Source: DYEC01 sp034434695 (GTDB taxonomy: Bacteria > Chloroflexota > Anaerolineae > Anaerolineales > Anaerolineaceae). From it: 44,811 bases of DNA. The DNA lies in NCBI GenBank assembly GCA_034434695.1, contig DAOTYY010000041.1, positions 1-44,811 of the forward strand, written 5' to 3'. Position 1 is the first letter of the stretch, and each line of letters opens with the position of its first letter. The notes beneath the pieces are model-generated. The model saw only the letters and a program-made list of their open reading frames with translations. It did not search any database and was not told the origin of the DNA. Of the stretch, positions 32,484 through 41,057 are shown piece after piece. The position numbers and the translations under genes were made by a program.

Positions 32484-34241
32484 TCATTCTTCGATTTTCC
32501 AGTCAATAATGGTGTGGTTGAGGACATCCACCAGTCCTTTATCAGTCAAGCCAAGTTCCGGTACAGTGGGAAGAGAGATAAATGAGAGTGTCATGAAAGG
32601 CGCCGGAAGCGTGCATCCGAGCGCACGGGTAAGGCTATTGACAGTTTCCAGCATCTCGATGACGCGTTTGGGAGGCTCATCACTGAACAACCCGCCTAGT
32701 GGCAAGGGCAACATGCCTAGCACTTCCTGACCGCGAGCGACCACCAATCCCCCCTGCATTTCTTCTGTTGCCCGGGCGCAGGTTGCCATTGATTCCTCAT
32801 CCACCCCCGCAATAACCAGGTTATGGTGGTCATGAGACACAGTGGCAGAGATGGCACCCTCTTTTAGTCCAAAACCACGTACAAAGGTCATACCAATATT
32901 TCCGTTTTTTCCATATCGTTCCACTACTGCCAGTTTGATCACATCCTGTTGCGGATCGGTGCAAACTCTTCCATCTTTTACTGGTAATCTTGCGCGATCG
33001 CGACGATTGATGATTTGGTCAGGAAGGATTTGGATAACGTTCACGGTAACGGCATTGCTTGAGGCGATCAAATGGTAATCTGTTGCCTGTTTGCCGCGCC
33101 TTAACTCCACAGTATGGCGTAGCCAGTGCGGATAAACCACTGCCGGTGGATGAACGGTCAGATTACCGTCTTCTGCAACCAGTTGACCCTTGAAGTACAC
33201 TTGAGCCGGCTGGAGGGGGTATAGACTATCTGTCAGGATGATGTCCGCCCAGCGACCAGGAGTGATGCTTCCAAGTTCATGGTCTAAACGAAAGTGGGTT
33301 GCAGCGTTAAGGGTGGCTAGCTGGATGGCTTGAATGGGGGGCATACCCAAGGCGATGGCTTTATTGACCATGTAATCAATGTGCCCTTCGCTGACCATTT
33401 CGTTGGGATGTTTGTCATCGGTGCACATCATCCAGTGACGGGTATCTGTTTGATGGATAACAGCGCCGCGAATCAGAGCCTCCAGATTGCGCTCGGTGCT
33501 GCCTTCGCGCACCAGAACAGCCATTCCCAGCTCGTTGCGGGTCATGGCTTCTTCAAAGGTCACACATTCGTGGTCATCCATCAGCCCTCCACAAGCATAG
33601 GCGGTCAAACGTTCACCGGATAGTCCAATGGCGTGTCCATTAGCGATTTCCCCTAAATTAAGAGCTGCTTCAACTTTGGCAAAGTATTCAGGGTGTAATC
33701 CTAAAATTTTTGAAGGGTCAAGCTCCCCCAAACTGACAGCCTCTTTCCATTTCAGGATTCTTCTGACTTCTTCCAGTCCTAATTCTCCACCAGTGGTCTC
33801 AAGACCTGGGGCAGTTGGAACACGCGAGGATACCTCCAGATAAATGTGACAGGGGAGTTGTTCACTTCCCAGCAGTAATGCCTCCATACCGGCGTAACCA
33901 GCGACATTGGAGATTTCCATTGGATCGGCAAATACCGCCGTTGTTCCGTGCGGTACAATCAATTCTGCCATGCCTTGTGGGGTAAGCAATGTTGAATCAA
34001 TGTGCACATGGGTGTCAATCAAACCGGGGATAGCATATTTTCCTTTTCCGTCTATGTACAGTGTTGCCTCTGCATTTTTGGGGGCGCGGAAGGTAACCAC
34101 ACGACCGTTCTTGATGCCAATTGCGCTGTCTATGAGATCTCCTGTGTAAACATTGACGATTTTGATGTTTTCAATCACAGTATCAAAAGGCAAGCAGCCA
34201 AGCGCAGCTTCGACCAGTTCAATCCGTTGGTGTATATTCAT
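32484..34241 (-). CDS. ade: adenine deaminase
   Basis: Hydrolyses adenine to hypoxanthine and ammonia. The 585 residues match bacterial Ade: HVHIDSTLLTP (metal histidines) near residue 75, NGHAIGLSGERLTAYACGG, DDHECVTFEEA, DDKHPNEMVSEGHIDYM, SHDHHNLVIAGVDEESM and the C-terminal LGLTDKGLVDV. It is the first gene of a four-gene minus-strand operon and feeds hypoxanthine to the molybdenum hydroxylase. In front of the ATG, GGAG (in AAGGAG) could pair with a downstream CTCC and hide the ribosome site, a possible translational brake. Confidence 0.95.
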   Translation of the reverse strand: MNIHQRIELVEAALGCLPFDTVIENIKIVNVYTGDLIDSAIGIKNGRVVTFRAPKNAEATLYIDGKGKYAIPGLIDTHVHIDSTLLTPQGMAELIVPHGTTAVFADPMEISNVAGYAGMEALLLGSEQLPCHIYLEVSSRVPTAPGLETTGGELGLEEVRRILKWKEAVSLGELDPSKILGLHPEYFAKVEAALNLGEIANGHAIGLSGERLTAYACGGLMDDHECVTFEEAMTRNELGMAVLVREGSTERNLEALIRGAVIHQTDTRHWMMCTDDKHPNEMVSEGHIDYMVNKAIALGMPPIQAIQLATLNAATHFRLDHELGSITPGRWADIILTDSLYPLQPAQVYFKGQLVAEDGNLTVHPPAVVYPHWLRHTVELRRGKQATDYHLIASSNAVTVNVIQILPDQIINRRDRARLPVKDGRVCTDPQQDVIKLAVVERYGKNGNIGMTFVRGFGLKEGAISATVSHDHHNLVIAGVDEESMATCARATEEMQGGLVVARGQEVLGMLPLPLGGLFSDEPPKRVIEMLETVNSLTRALGCTLPAPFMTLSFISLPTVPELGLTDKGLVDVLNHTIIDWKIEE

Positions 34242-34329
34242 GATGGAGGTTGAGCTCCTTATAGATTCGCAATGGAAAATGTACTTAGCAGAGTGAGTTC
34301 ATGTAAAATCATAGCAACTTGATGATGTA

Positions 34330-34350
34330 TGATATAAGTGTCTTGTATCA
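34330..34350. promoter_or_regulatory. candidate operator upstream of ade
   Basis: TGATATAAG-TGT-CTTGTATCA is a 21-base dyad with one mismatch in the divergent gap between ade and the 34416 gene. It overlaps the expected -35 position of a minus-strand promoter whose -10 would be TATGAT (34314-34309). A repressor of the ade-xdh operon is a natural reading. Confidence 0.4.
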
Positions 34351-34415
34351 CCTCTTTTGATAATAATTTTCCTTACATTAGTGACGGGCGATTTTTCACT
34401 TTTTGAGGAGTGAAG

Positions 34416-35003
34416 TTGAACCAACAGATTCCTGAAACCTCTCTGATCCTGGTTGCAGTTCTCCCGGCTCCGCGTGATCTGGAAATTGCACGGGTACTTG
34501 GTTGGTATCGTATGCCGTTGCGTTCTGCGCCAAAGGTGGTCAATGTGGATTATCTGGCGTTTTATCAACCCGCTGCTTTTGGCGAAGCGCACCGCTGGCA
34601 GATTGAATATTATGCGGCGGTGCGCGGGCATGAGCTGACCACGCGGTTGGAGCTTTTCAAAGATGAACCCAAACATCCGCGCGCTCATGAAGAATATTAT
34701 AAGGTTCAGCTTGGACCATTACAACAACTCGAGAGACCAATTCTCTCAAGGCGATGGCGGAGGTTAACCTTTCTCTACACAACGGGAGCGCTGTTTGTAA
34801 AAGCTAGTACGGTAGAGGAACTGGTTGTTCGCTCGGAAGAGCGCGCCGTTTTATGGCATTCGCTACGAGAGCGAGCGATGAATGCCTTGGCATATCGGGC
34901 GCAAGAACTGCCCGAACTTGCGCTTGACCCGGCGCTTTTGCTCATGTTGGGTGATTTCAGCAAGTTAAAAGAGCTTCCGGCAGATGTGTACCGGATAGAT
35001 TGA
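34416..35003 (+). CDS. protein of unknown function
   Basis: I do not recognise this 195-residue protein. It is soluble, with no signal peptide or membrane helix. An N-terminal alpha/beta part (SLILVAVLPAPRDLEIARVLGWYRMP) precedes a basic middle (RPILSRRWRRLTFLYTTGALFVKAST) and a helical C-terminus rich in Leu, Glu and Ala (about 135-195). Codon use looks like that of its neighbours, so I take it as a real gene. GAGGAG (34405-34410) gives good spacing to TTG 34416; GTG at 34410 would add two residues but overlaps the ribosome site. The WYRMPLRSAPKVVNVDYLAF stretch could be used to find relatives. Confidence 0.65.
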   Translation: MNQQIPETSLILVAVLPAPRDLEIARVLGWYRMPLRSAPKVVNVDYLAFYQPAAFGEAHRWQIEYYAAVRGHELTTRLELFKDEPKHPRAHEEYYKVQLGPLQQLERPILSRRWRRLTFLYTTGALFVKASTVEELVVRSEERAVLWHSLRERAMNALAYRAQELPELALDPALLLMLGDFSKLKELPADVYRID

Positions 35004-35035
35004 AATAAATCGTCAGGCGGTCGTCTGGCAAAACG

Positions 35036-35638
35036 TCAGCGAATTTCTTCCTCTGAAAGTCCAAGCACTGCTTCGGCATCGGAAATGCATTCTTTTGGGT
35101 GGTCTTTAATGATTACTTCGATACGCGTTGCGTTTTCTCTTTGTCCGACGGCAGGATATTGATAAACAACCAGCACCTCCATGTTGGTGGTGGTGTCGCG
35201 CCAGGTTTCCACCTGAAAGATTAGTTCACCAATCTTCTTTTCGCTCACAAAGCGCTGCCACGTATCTGGTACACCCATGCCAAGGTTGGCTTCCAGCGTA
35301 CAGTTGAATTTTCGGTGGTTGAGCCTATATATTACTTGCCCTTCGCTGTTCACACTTTCGTAAGGATCCCTGGCTGCTTCCCATATTGAAGGATCATAAG
35401 TCAGGTAAAGGTTGGTAAAAACGCCAATCTGTGCCTTTTCGTATGTTATTTTTGGTTGTATCAGGGTGGGCGTGGGGGCTTCAGGCGTATCTGTTTGTTG
35501 AAGGAAGCTTTCTGAATTGGTTGGCGTAGTAAGTTCTTTGGGAACAGCCGTATTCTCTTCACCGGATGAGAGCGGCAGGTTGCAGGCAAGGCTTGCAATT
35601 GCCAGAACCAGGAAAACAACCAGTAATTTTTTGGTCAT
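35036..35638 (-). CDS. small lipoprotein, unknown function
   Basis: A 200-residue predicted lipoprotein. The signal peptide MTKKLLVVFLVLAIASLAC ends in a lipobox with Cys19; a Thr/Pro-rich linker (about 25-62) follows, like that of the BMP receptor. The mature domain (about 65-200) is rich in beta-strand-forming residues (VFTNLYLTYDPSIWEAARD, LIFQVETWRDTTTNMEVLVVYQYP) and matches no family I know. It is expressed alone on the minus strand between two plus-strand genes and converges with the 34416 gene, 32 bases stop to stop. Confidence 0.75.
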   Translation of the reverse strand: MTKKLLVVFLVLAIASLACNLPLSSGEENTAVPKELTTPTNSESFLQQTDTPEAPTPTLIQPKITYEKAQIGVFTNLYLTYDPSIWEAARDPYESVNSEGQVIYRLNHRKFNCTLEANLGMGVPDTWQRFVSEKKIGELIFQVETWRDTTTNMEVLVVYQYPAVGQRENATRIEVIIKDHPKECISDAEAVLGLSEEEIR

Positions 35639-35966
35639 TGCTTATTTTGCTCCACTCTTTTCTGAATATTTGGTCGTTAATGTATAACGCTATAACAATA
35701 AGTTTACACCGAGGTTATTCCCATGATGGAAGATAGTGTGGTGAAAGTTTGCATACTCAGGACTCTTTCTATAGTATACATGGTGATGAAACTGCCTATT
35801 TTTTGTATAGCTATAAGAAAAGTGACCTTAACAACAACCCCAGTATGGCATACAAGCTGCCTCTATATAAGTCAAAGGGCTAAATAGAGAATTTAGGTTG
35901 ACAGTGCTGGTAAAATATTCGCAGATAAGAGTGATAAAACAATTGATGATGTGTGCGGAGGAAGTT
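35639..35966. promoter_or_regulatory. AT-rich upstream region of the hydantoinase operon
   Basis: A 328-base gap between divergent genes. TTGACA (35898-35903) is a perfect -35 box, but no -10 box lies at normal spacing, so a partner activator or a different promoter is possible. A perfect palindrome TATAGCTATA (35806-35815) sits in an AT-rich part. A 54-codon open frame at 35723-35887 on the plus strand (ATG preceded by GAGG, one hydrophobic stretch) may be a tiny gene, but nothing else supports it. Confidence 0.35.
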
Positions 35967-37385
35967 ATGAAAACTTTAATTAAGAATGGGACGTTGATTA
36001 CCGCCTCAGAGACGTTTCAGGCGGATATTCTTGTTGACTCGGAAAAGATCATTCAGGTCGGTGTAGACTTAAAGGTGGGGGAAGATGTTGAGACGGTGGA
36101 TGCCAGTGGAAAACTGGTCATGCCGGGCGGGGTAGATCCGCATACACATTTTGATTTGCCCATGTTCAATACCGTTTCTTCAGATGATCACTATACCGGA
36201 CACAAGGCGGCTGCTTTTGGGGGGACAACCACAGTAATTGATTTTGTTCCTCATGAAGCCGGATCGCTCAAAGAGAACATAGATGTTTGGCATGCCAAAG
36301 CGGATGAGAAGGCGGCGATTGATTTCAGCTTCCACATGAATATCACCCGTTACAGTGATCAGGTGCTGGCAGAGATTCCATCTCTCTTGAAAGAGGGTAT
36401 TACCAGTTTGAAAGTGTTTATGGCTTATGAACACATGAAACTATCCGACGGACAAATTTTTGAGATCATGCGGCTGGCTCGAGAGCATCAGATGCTGACC
36501 ATGCTTCATGCAGAAATGGGTGATGTAATAGATTTTCTTATTCTCGAGGCGCTGGCTGCGGGCAATACCAGTCCTGAATGGCATGCGCTCACCCGTCCGG
36601 CATGGGGTGCAGTTGAGGCAACATTGCGCGGCATTGCTATTGCGGCGCAGGCTGAGGCGCCGCTCTATGTAGTGCATATGAACGCCGGCGGTGAGGTAGA
36701 TATGCTGGCATATGCGCGGCAGAAAAAATTGCCTGTGATGGGTGAAACCTGCCCTCAATACTTATTCTTTACGATTGAGGATTTACGGCGTCCGGACGGC
36801 GCAAAGTGGGTGTGTTCACCGCCCATGCGCACCGCTGAAGATAATCGGCGGCTGTGGGAGGGGTTGAGCGATGGCACGCTGCAAACAGTGGGTACGGACC
36901 ATTGCCCGTTCTTTTATGATGGGACGAAGCCTGTTCTGTATGAAGGAAAAGAAATCGCTATTCCTGGAAAGGAATTGGGTAAGGGTGATTTTACGAAAAT
37001 ACCCAACGGTTTACCAGCGGTTGGTGACCGTCTGCCGATTTTATGGACATACGGAGTAGGCAAGGGAAGGATTACAGCCAATCAGTTTGTAGCTTTGACC
37101 AGTACGAACCCAGCAAAAATTTTTGGTTTGTATCCACAAAAGGGTTCTTTAGTGCCTGGAGCGGATGCGGATATTGTCATTTGGGATCCAGAGCGCCGTC
37201 TAACTTACGGCGCGGCGGTAGCACAGCATCGCACTGATTACAATTTATTCGAAGGTTGGGAACTGGTTGGTTTTCCTGAAAAGGTGTTCCTGCGAGGACA
37301 TCTGATTGTGGATCGCGGAAAGTGGCTGGGTAGAGCCGGCATGGGGCGCTTCCTGCATCGTCAGCCTTTTAATGAGCTGGTTTGA
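35967..37385 (+). CDS. hydA: dihydropyrimidinase / D-hydantoinase
   Basis: A cyclic-amide hydrolase of the amidohydrolase superfamily, 472 residues. MPGGVDPHTHFDLP gives metal ligands His59 and His61; the lysine in SLKVFMAYEH is the carboxylated metal bridge; LHAEMGD, VHMNAGGEV and GTDHCPF supply the remaining ligands. It opens dihydropyrimidine, hydantoin or related ureido rings. HydA homologues are part of ygeW-type purine clusters. Start: ATG 35967 with GGAGGAAG ahead; the upstream frame to 35898 is unlike the family. It is the first gene of a plus-strand run that continues into membrane-complex genes with only 21 bases between. Confidence 0.93.
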   Translation: MKTLIKNGTLITASETFQADILVDSEKIIQVGVDLKVGEDVETVDASGKLVMPGGVDPHTHFDLPMFNTVSSDDHYTGHKAAAFGGTTTVIDFVPHEAGSLKENIDVWHAKADEKAAIDFSFHMNITRYSDQVLAEIPSLLKEGITSLKVFMAYEHMKLSDGQIFEIMRLAREHQMLTMLHAEMGDVIDFLILEALAAGNTSPEWHALTRPAWGAVEATLRGIAIAAQAEAPLYVVHMNAGGEVDMLAYARQKKLPVMGETCPQYLFFTIEDLRRPDGAKWVCSPPMRTAEDNRRLWEGLSDGTLQTVGTDHCPFFYDGTKPVLYEGKEIAIPGKELGKGDFTKIPNGLPAVGDRLPILWTYGVGKGRITANQFVALTSTNPAKIFGLYPQKGSLVPGADADIVIWDPERRLTYGAAVAQHRTDYNLFEGWELVGFPEKVFLRGHLIVDRGKWLGRAGMGRFLHRQPFNELV

Positions 37386-37406
37386 CCTATAGGGTTTAGA
37401 CCATTC

Positions 37407-39005
37407 ATGCTGATTATTGGATTAATTGGATTTTTACTGCTTGCGGGTGTGGCTGTTCTCATCACTTTTCGCACGCGCGGCGGTATGGGTGTGGCTTGGC
37501 TGGTTGCAGTGGTTGCTACGCTGATTGTCTGGGTAGCGGTATTCGTTTTGCGCTGGCAACCTGGAATTTCTCTCCATTTGCAGGATTGGCGACCGGGAGA
37601 GGAGCGGCTTTCTACACTGGTCTTTCAATTTGATAGTATTTCCTGGCCTTATGCTTTTGCACTGGCGAGCCTGTTGTTAGGCGTGTTATTAACCGCCTCT
37701 GCCCGTATGCAGCAACTTTCCAGTCCATGGGTCTGGGCGGGCAGTATGGGGGTAACCGCCGCTGGCATTTCTACTGTTCTGGCAGTGACCCCGCTGGCGG
37801 TTATCCTGTCATGGACGTTGGTGGACCTCATTGAGCTGGGTGTCTTGCTCGGTTCACGGCTACAGCGCGCGTTAACACAGCGCGTTGTTTTATCCTTTTC
37901 TGCCAGATTGGCAGGGACTCTGGCTATGATGGGGGCTGTGTTGTACAGTGATTATCTGGGAAAGCCAATGACATTGTCAGAATTTGACGAGCGAGCGGGT
38001 ATCTTCCTGTTGCTGGCAGCGGGTTTACGTGTGGGGGTATTACCGCTACATTTGCCGTTTGCGAACGAGCCGCCTCTTCGGCGTGGATTGGGAACTGTGC
38101 TTCGGCTGGTTGTTCCAGCCTCTGGACTGGTCGTTTTAGGACGTCTCCCACCAGCCGTGGTTTCTCCACAACTGGCGCCTTATTTCCTGCTGTTCACCTC
38201 GCTGGCGGCACTCTATGGCGCAATCATGTGGCTGACAGCGAAGGACGAACTGGCTGGCAGACCTTACTGGTTGATTTCGCTTGCAGGGATTGCAGTTGCC
38301 TGTGCTGTACGCGGCAGACCGTCAGCAGCGCCAATCTGGGGAATAGCGATGATCCTGACAGGCGGTTTACTGTTTCTTTACTCTTTTCGTCAGCCACGGT
38401 TGTTTCTTATTCCGGCTCTGGCGTTTCTAGGGTTGAGCGGGTTGCCTTTCACGCCGCTTGCCAGTGGGATGAGGGGATTGGTTGTCTTGCCATTCAATGC
38501 GCTTGACGTGGTTTTGATGATGGCATTCAGCCTTTTGCTCACCGGTTTTGCTCGACACGCCATTTCCGTAAGAGCGTCCATGGAAGAACTTGACCGTTGG
38601 GTTCAGGTGGTTTATCCGTTGGGATTATTCTGGCTGGCACTTTCGTTCTGGTTGATTGGTTTATTTGGCTGGCAGGGTTCGTTGACGATTGAAAACTGGT
38701 GGGTGAGTTTGATCTGCGTCCTGTTGTCGTTTGGGCTGGTTGTTCTGATACGTCATGGGAAGCTGGTATTCGCAGATCAAGAGAAAACAGGATGGTTTTT
38801 GCTGCTCCTTAGACCGGTTGGCAGAGTGTTAGCATCTGTCTTTCGCCTAGATTGGCTGTATATGTTGATCGCATTTGTGTTTCGTCTGGTTCAGGGTGTT
38901 GTACATTTTTTGACGGTTCTCTTAGAGGGAGAGGGCGGAGTTTTGTGGACATTGTTGCTTTTGACACTGCTGATTTCGATTTTCTATTCCGGAAGCCTGC
39001 CGTGA
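37407..39005 (+). CDS. complex-I/Mrp antiporter-like membrane protein (NuoL/M/N superfamily)
   Basis: A 532-residue protein with about 14-15 hydrophobic helices. The middle resembles the proton-channel subunits NuoL/M/N and HyfB: GVLPLHLPFANEPPLRRGLG (about 211-230) stands where the family has a PLHxWLPxAH-type motif. Several usual charged residues look changed: the helix-5 glutamate region reads WTLVDLIELG, and the lysine after the motif is Arg or missing. It may conduct protons poorly or have a structural role. Its stop overlaps the next gene's GTG start by 4 bases (GTGA, 39002-39005), showing tight coupling. No catalytic hydrogenase or NADH subunits are in the window. Confidence 0.7.
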   Translation: MLIIGLIGFLLLAGVAVLITFRTRGGMGVAWLVAVVATLIVWVAVFVLRWQPGISLHLQDWRPGEERLSTLVFQFDSISWPYAFALASLLLGVLLTASARMQQLSSPWVWAGSMGVTAAGISTVLAVTPLAVILSWTLVDLIELGVLLGSRLQRALTQRVVLSFSARLAGTLAMMGAVLYSDYLGKPMTLSEFDERAGIFLLLAAGLRVGVLPLHLPFANEPPLRRGLGTVLRLVVPASGLVVLGRLPPAVVSPQLAPYFLLFTSLAALYGAIMWLTAKDELAGRPYWLISLAGIAVACAVRGRPSAAPIWGIAMILTGGLLFLYSFRQPRLFLIPALAFLGLSGLPFTPLASGMRGLVVLPFNALDVVLMMAFSLLLTGFARHAISVRASMEELDRWVQVVYPLGLFWLALSFWLIGLFGWQGSLTIENWWVSLICVLLSFGLVVLIRHGKLVFADQEKTGWFLLLLRPVGRVLASVFRLDWLYMLIAFVFRLVQGVVHFLTVLLEGEGGVLWTLLLLTLLISIFYSGSLP

Positions 39006-39589
39006 TCCTGCAGCAACAGTTTGACATGATCCCGATTCTCATCTTGATGGTGACGACCATATTGGTATCCGTCAGCCGTCCTTGGCGGTATACGATTCTG
39101 GCACTGGCAGCTCAGTATCTCTCAGTTGCCTGGTTGGTTGCAATGGTCTGGCCTATCGGATTGGCGGCGGTCAAACTGGTGGTAGGCTGGATGTCTTCTG
39201 CCATTCTAGGTGCAACCCAGACGGATAAAGAAGATGGAGAAAAAGGCGGGTTTGTTGTGCAGGGGTTTTTATTCCGTCTTTTTGCGATTGGCGTGGTCTG
39301 GCTGGTGGTTTTTTCGGTTACACCGTTTGTTGATAATTGGTTTAGCGCCCCCGTGCATCTTTTGTGGGGTAGCTTGTTGTTGATTGGTGTTGGATTGTTG
39401 CAGATGGGAGTAAGTGGCGAGCCATTTCGCATTTTCGTCGGATTGTTAACTGCTCTGGTGGGGTTTGAGATTTTGTATGCTTCGGTCGAGAGTTCCGTTC
39501 TGGTGGCAGGGCTTTTAGCAATTGTCAACCTGGGACTGGCGTTGGCTGGTTCTTATTTGATGGTTGTGAATACGTTGGAGGAACTCTAG
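39002..39589 (+). CDS. HyfE/NuoK-like membrane protein
   Basis: A 195-residue membrane protein with about 6 helices. The first part (MIPILILMVTTILVSVSRP, then ALAAQYLSVAW) recalls hydrogenase-4 component E, and the last third (LLIGVGLLQMGVSGEP, then GLLTALVGFEILYASVESSV) resembles NuoK, with a glutamate in the FEILYASVE helix as in its proton path. A charged inner loop (TQTDKEDGEKGG) joins the two. GTG at 39002 overlaps the previous stop; the next gene starts 2 bases after this stop. The trio therefore forms one translationally coupled membrane module. Confidence 0.65.
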   Translation: MILQQQFDMIPILILMVTTILVSVSRPWRYTILALAAQYLSVAWLVAMVWPIGLAAVKLVVGWMSSAILGATQTDKEDGEKGGFVVQGFLFRLFAIGVVWLVVFSVTPFVDNWFSAPVHLLWGSLLLIGVGLLQMGVSGEPFRIFVGLLTALVGFEILYASVESSVLVAGLLAIVNLGLALAGSYLMVVNTLEEL

Positions 39590-39591
39590 AT

Positions 39592-40980
39592 ATGAGTGCG
39601 GCATTATTGTGGATTGGCGTTCCCCTGATGGCTGCAATGGTCTTCTGGTTTCTAAGAAGGCAGAAATTATTGTGTATTCTGGCAATTGGCGCGCTTAATC
39701 TCTTGCTGGCTTTGCTTGCCTGGAAGTTACCCATTGGAGGCGTGATAAACTTTCTGGGTTTGTCCATAGAATTGAAAGCAGTATGGACAATCCTGGGACG
39801 AAGTTTTGTGTTTGGGTCGGGAGACCATTCTTTCTTAATGTTAATCTTTGGCATGGGTGCTTTCTGGTACATTGGCGCCGGTGTTGCAAAAGTTGAGCGC
39901 ACATTTGCACCCTTGGGACTGGCAGTGCTCGCGTTTCTGGTGGCAGCGCTGGCTGTTCAGCCTTTTTTGTATGCGGCGCTGTTCATTGAGGCAGCGGTGT
40001 TATTCACTGTTCCAATGCTCGTCCCTCCCGGTCAGCAGCCCGGTAAGGGTATATTGCGTTTTGTCATTTTTCAAACGATGGCAATGCCATTTATTATGTT
40101 TGCTGGTTGGATTGCTACCATTGTTGAAGCGAATCCCACCGATCAACGGTTGCTCTTGCAGGCTGTTCTCTTTATGGCATTGGGGTTTGCGTTTTGGTTA
40201 GCTGTGTTCCCATTTTACTCTTGGGTACCGTTATTGACTGGCGAAGTGAACCCGTACGTGGCGGGTTTCGTTTTGAATTTCTTCCCAACCATTGTCTTCC
40301 TGTTGAGTCTGGATTTTCTCAACACGTTTGCCTGGTTGAGAGAATTCAGTTTGTTGTATGTCGCTCTGCGCCTGATTGGGGCGGTTATGGTTGTGCTTGG
40401 GGGAATTTGGGTGGCTTTTGAGCGTGAGCTTGCCCGAATGTATGGCTATGCAGTGATTATGGAAAATGGTTTTTCATTGCTAGCGCTGAGCCTGCACAGT
40501 CGCGTGGGGCTGGAAATTTTCACCACCCTGTTTTTGGGTCGCCTGTTATCGTTAGTGGTGTGGGGATTAGCGCTTGCAATTCTTTCCGGGCAAAGGAGGG
40601 TAACGCTGGATGATGTTGAGGGTTTGTTGTACAGTAAACCGGTAACTGCAGGGGCAATTTTGGCTGGTTGTCTTTCAATTGCAGGGTTGCCTTTGCTGGC
40701 TGTCTTTCCAATGCGTTTGTTTTTGTTGGAGCAACTTGTTAAAGTGGCTCCTGTAACTGTACTTTGGGTCTTTATTGGAAACATCGGTTTGTTTGTGGCT
40801 GGCTTGCGATTGGTAAGCAGTATGGCACGATCAGATCAGGGGGCTCAATTTGATGAAAAAGTAATTCCCGCAGTGTTTATGGCTTTGGGGACGCTTGCTA
40901 TCATTGTTGTGGGAGTTTTCCCAGGGTGGCTGACGAGAAATCTAGTTGGTTTATTAGATGCCTTTGAGCGTTTGCAATAG
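39592..40980 (+). CDS. second NuoM/N-like membrane protein
   Basis: A 462-residue protein with about 13-14 helices, more like NuoM/NuoN/HyfF than the first gene. Landmarks are FPFYSWVPLLTGEVNPYVAGF (about 203-223, for the PxHxWLPxAHxxAP motif), RMYGYAVIMENGFSLLALSL (for the family's AYSSIxxxG helix) and AGLPLLAVFPMRLFLLEQL (for AGxPPxxGFxxK). Motif histidines and lysines are replaced at several points, suggesting a diverged member. With the two genes before it, it forms an antiporter-like trio without visible redox subunits. Confidence 0.7.
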   Translation: MSAALLWIGVPLMAAMVFWFLRRQKLLCILAIGALNLLLALLAWKLPIGGVINFLGLSIELKAVWTILGRSFVFGSGDHSFLMLIFGMGAFWYIGAGVAKVERTFAPLGLAVLAFLVAALAVQPFLYAALFIEAAVLFTVPMLVPPGQQPGKGILRFVIFQTMAMPFIMFAGWIATIVEANPTDQRLLLQAVLFMALGFAFWLAVFPFYSWVPLLTGEVNPYVAGFVLNFFPTIVFLLSLDFLNTFAWLREFSLLYVALRLIGAVMVVLGGIWVAFERELARMYGYAVIMENGFSLLALSLHSRVGLEIFTTLFLGRLLSLVVWGLALAILSGQRRVTLDDVEGLLYSKPVTAGAILAGCLSIAGLPLLAVFPMRLFLLEQLVKVAPVTVLWVFIGNIGLFVAGLRLVSSMARSDQGAQFDEKVIPAVFMALGTLAIIVVGVFPGWLTRNLVGLLDAFERLQ

Positions 40981-41057
40981 AAGCCCAAAGAAGGTAAACT
41001 ACTTCTAGGTCACTCCCATCTGAGAGTTTTAGGCAAACTGACATAAAGAGGCAAAAG

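Noticed and set aside
34299..34688. Minus-strand frame of 129 codons overlapping the 34416 gene
   Set aside because: Composition is unlike a protein; the opposite-strand gene has a better ribosome site and normal codon use.
35723..35887. 54-codon plus-strand frame before hydA
   Set aside because: It has GAGG ahead and one hydrophobic stretch, but no homology and unusual codons; listed only as a remark in the gap.
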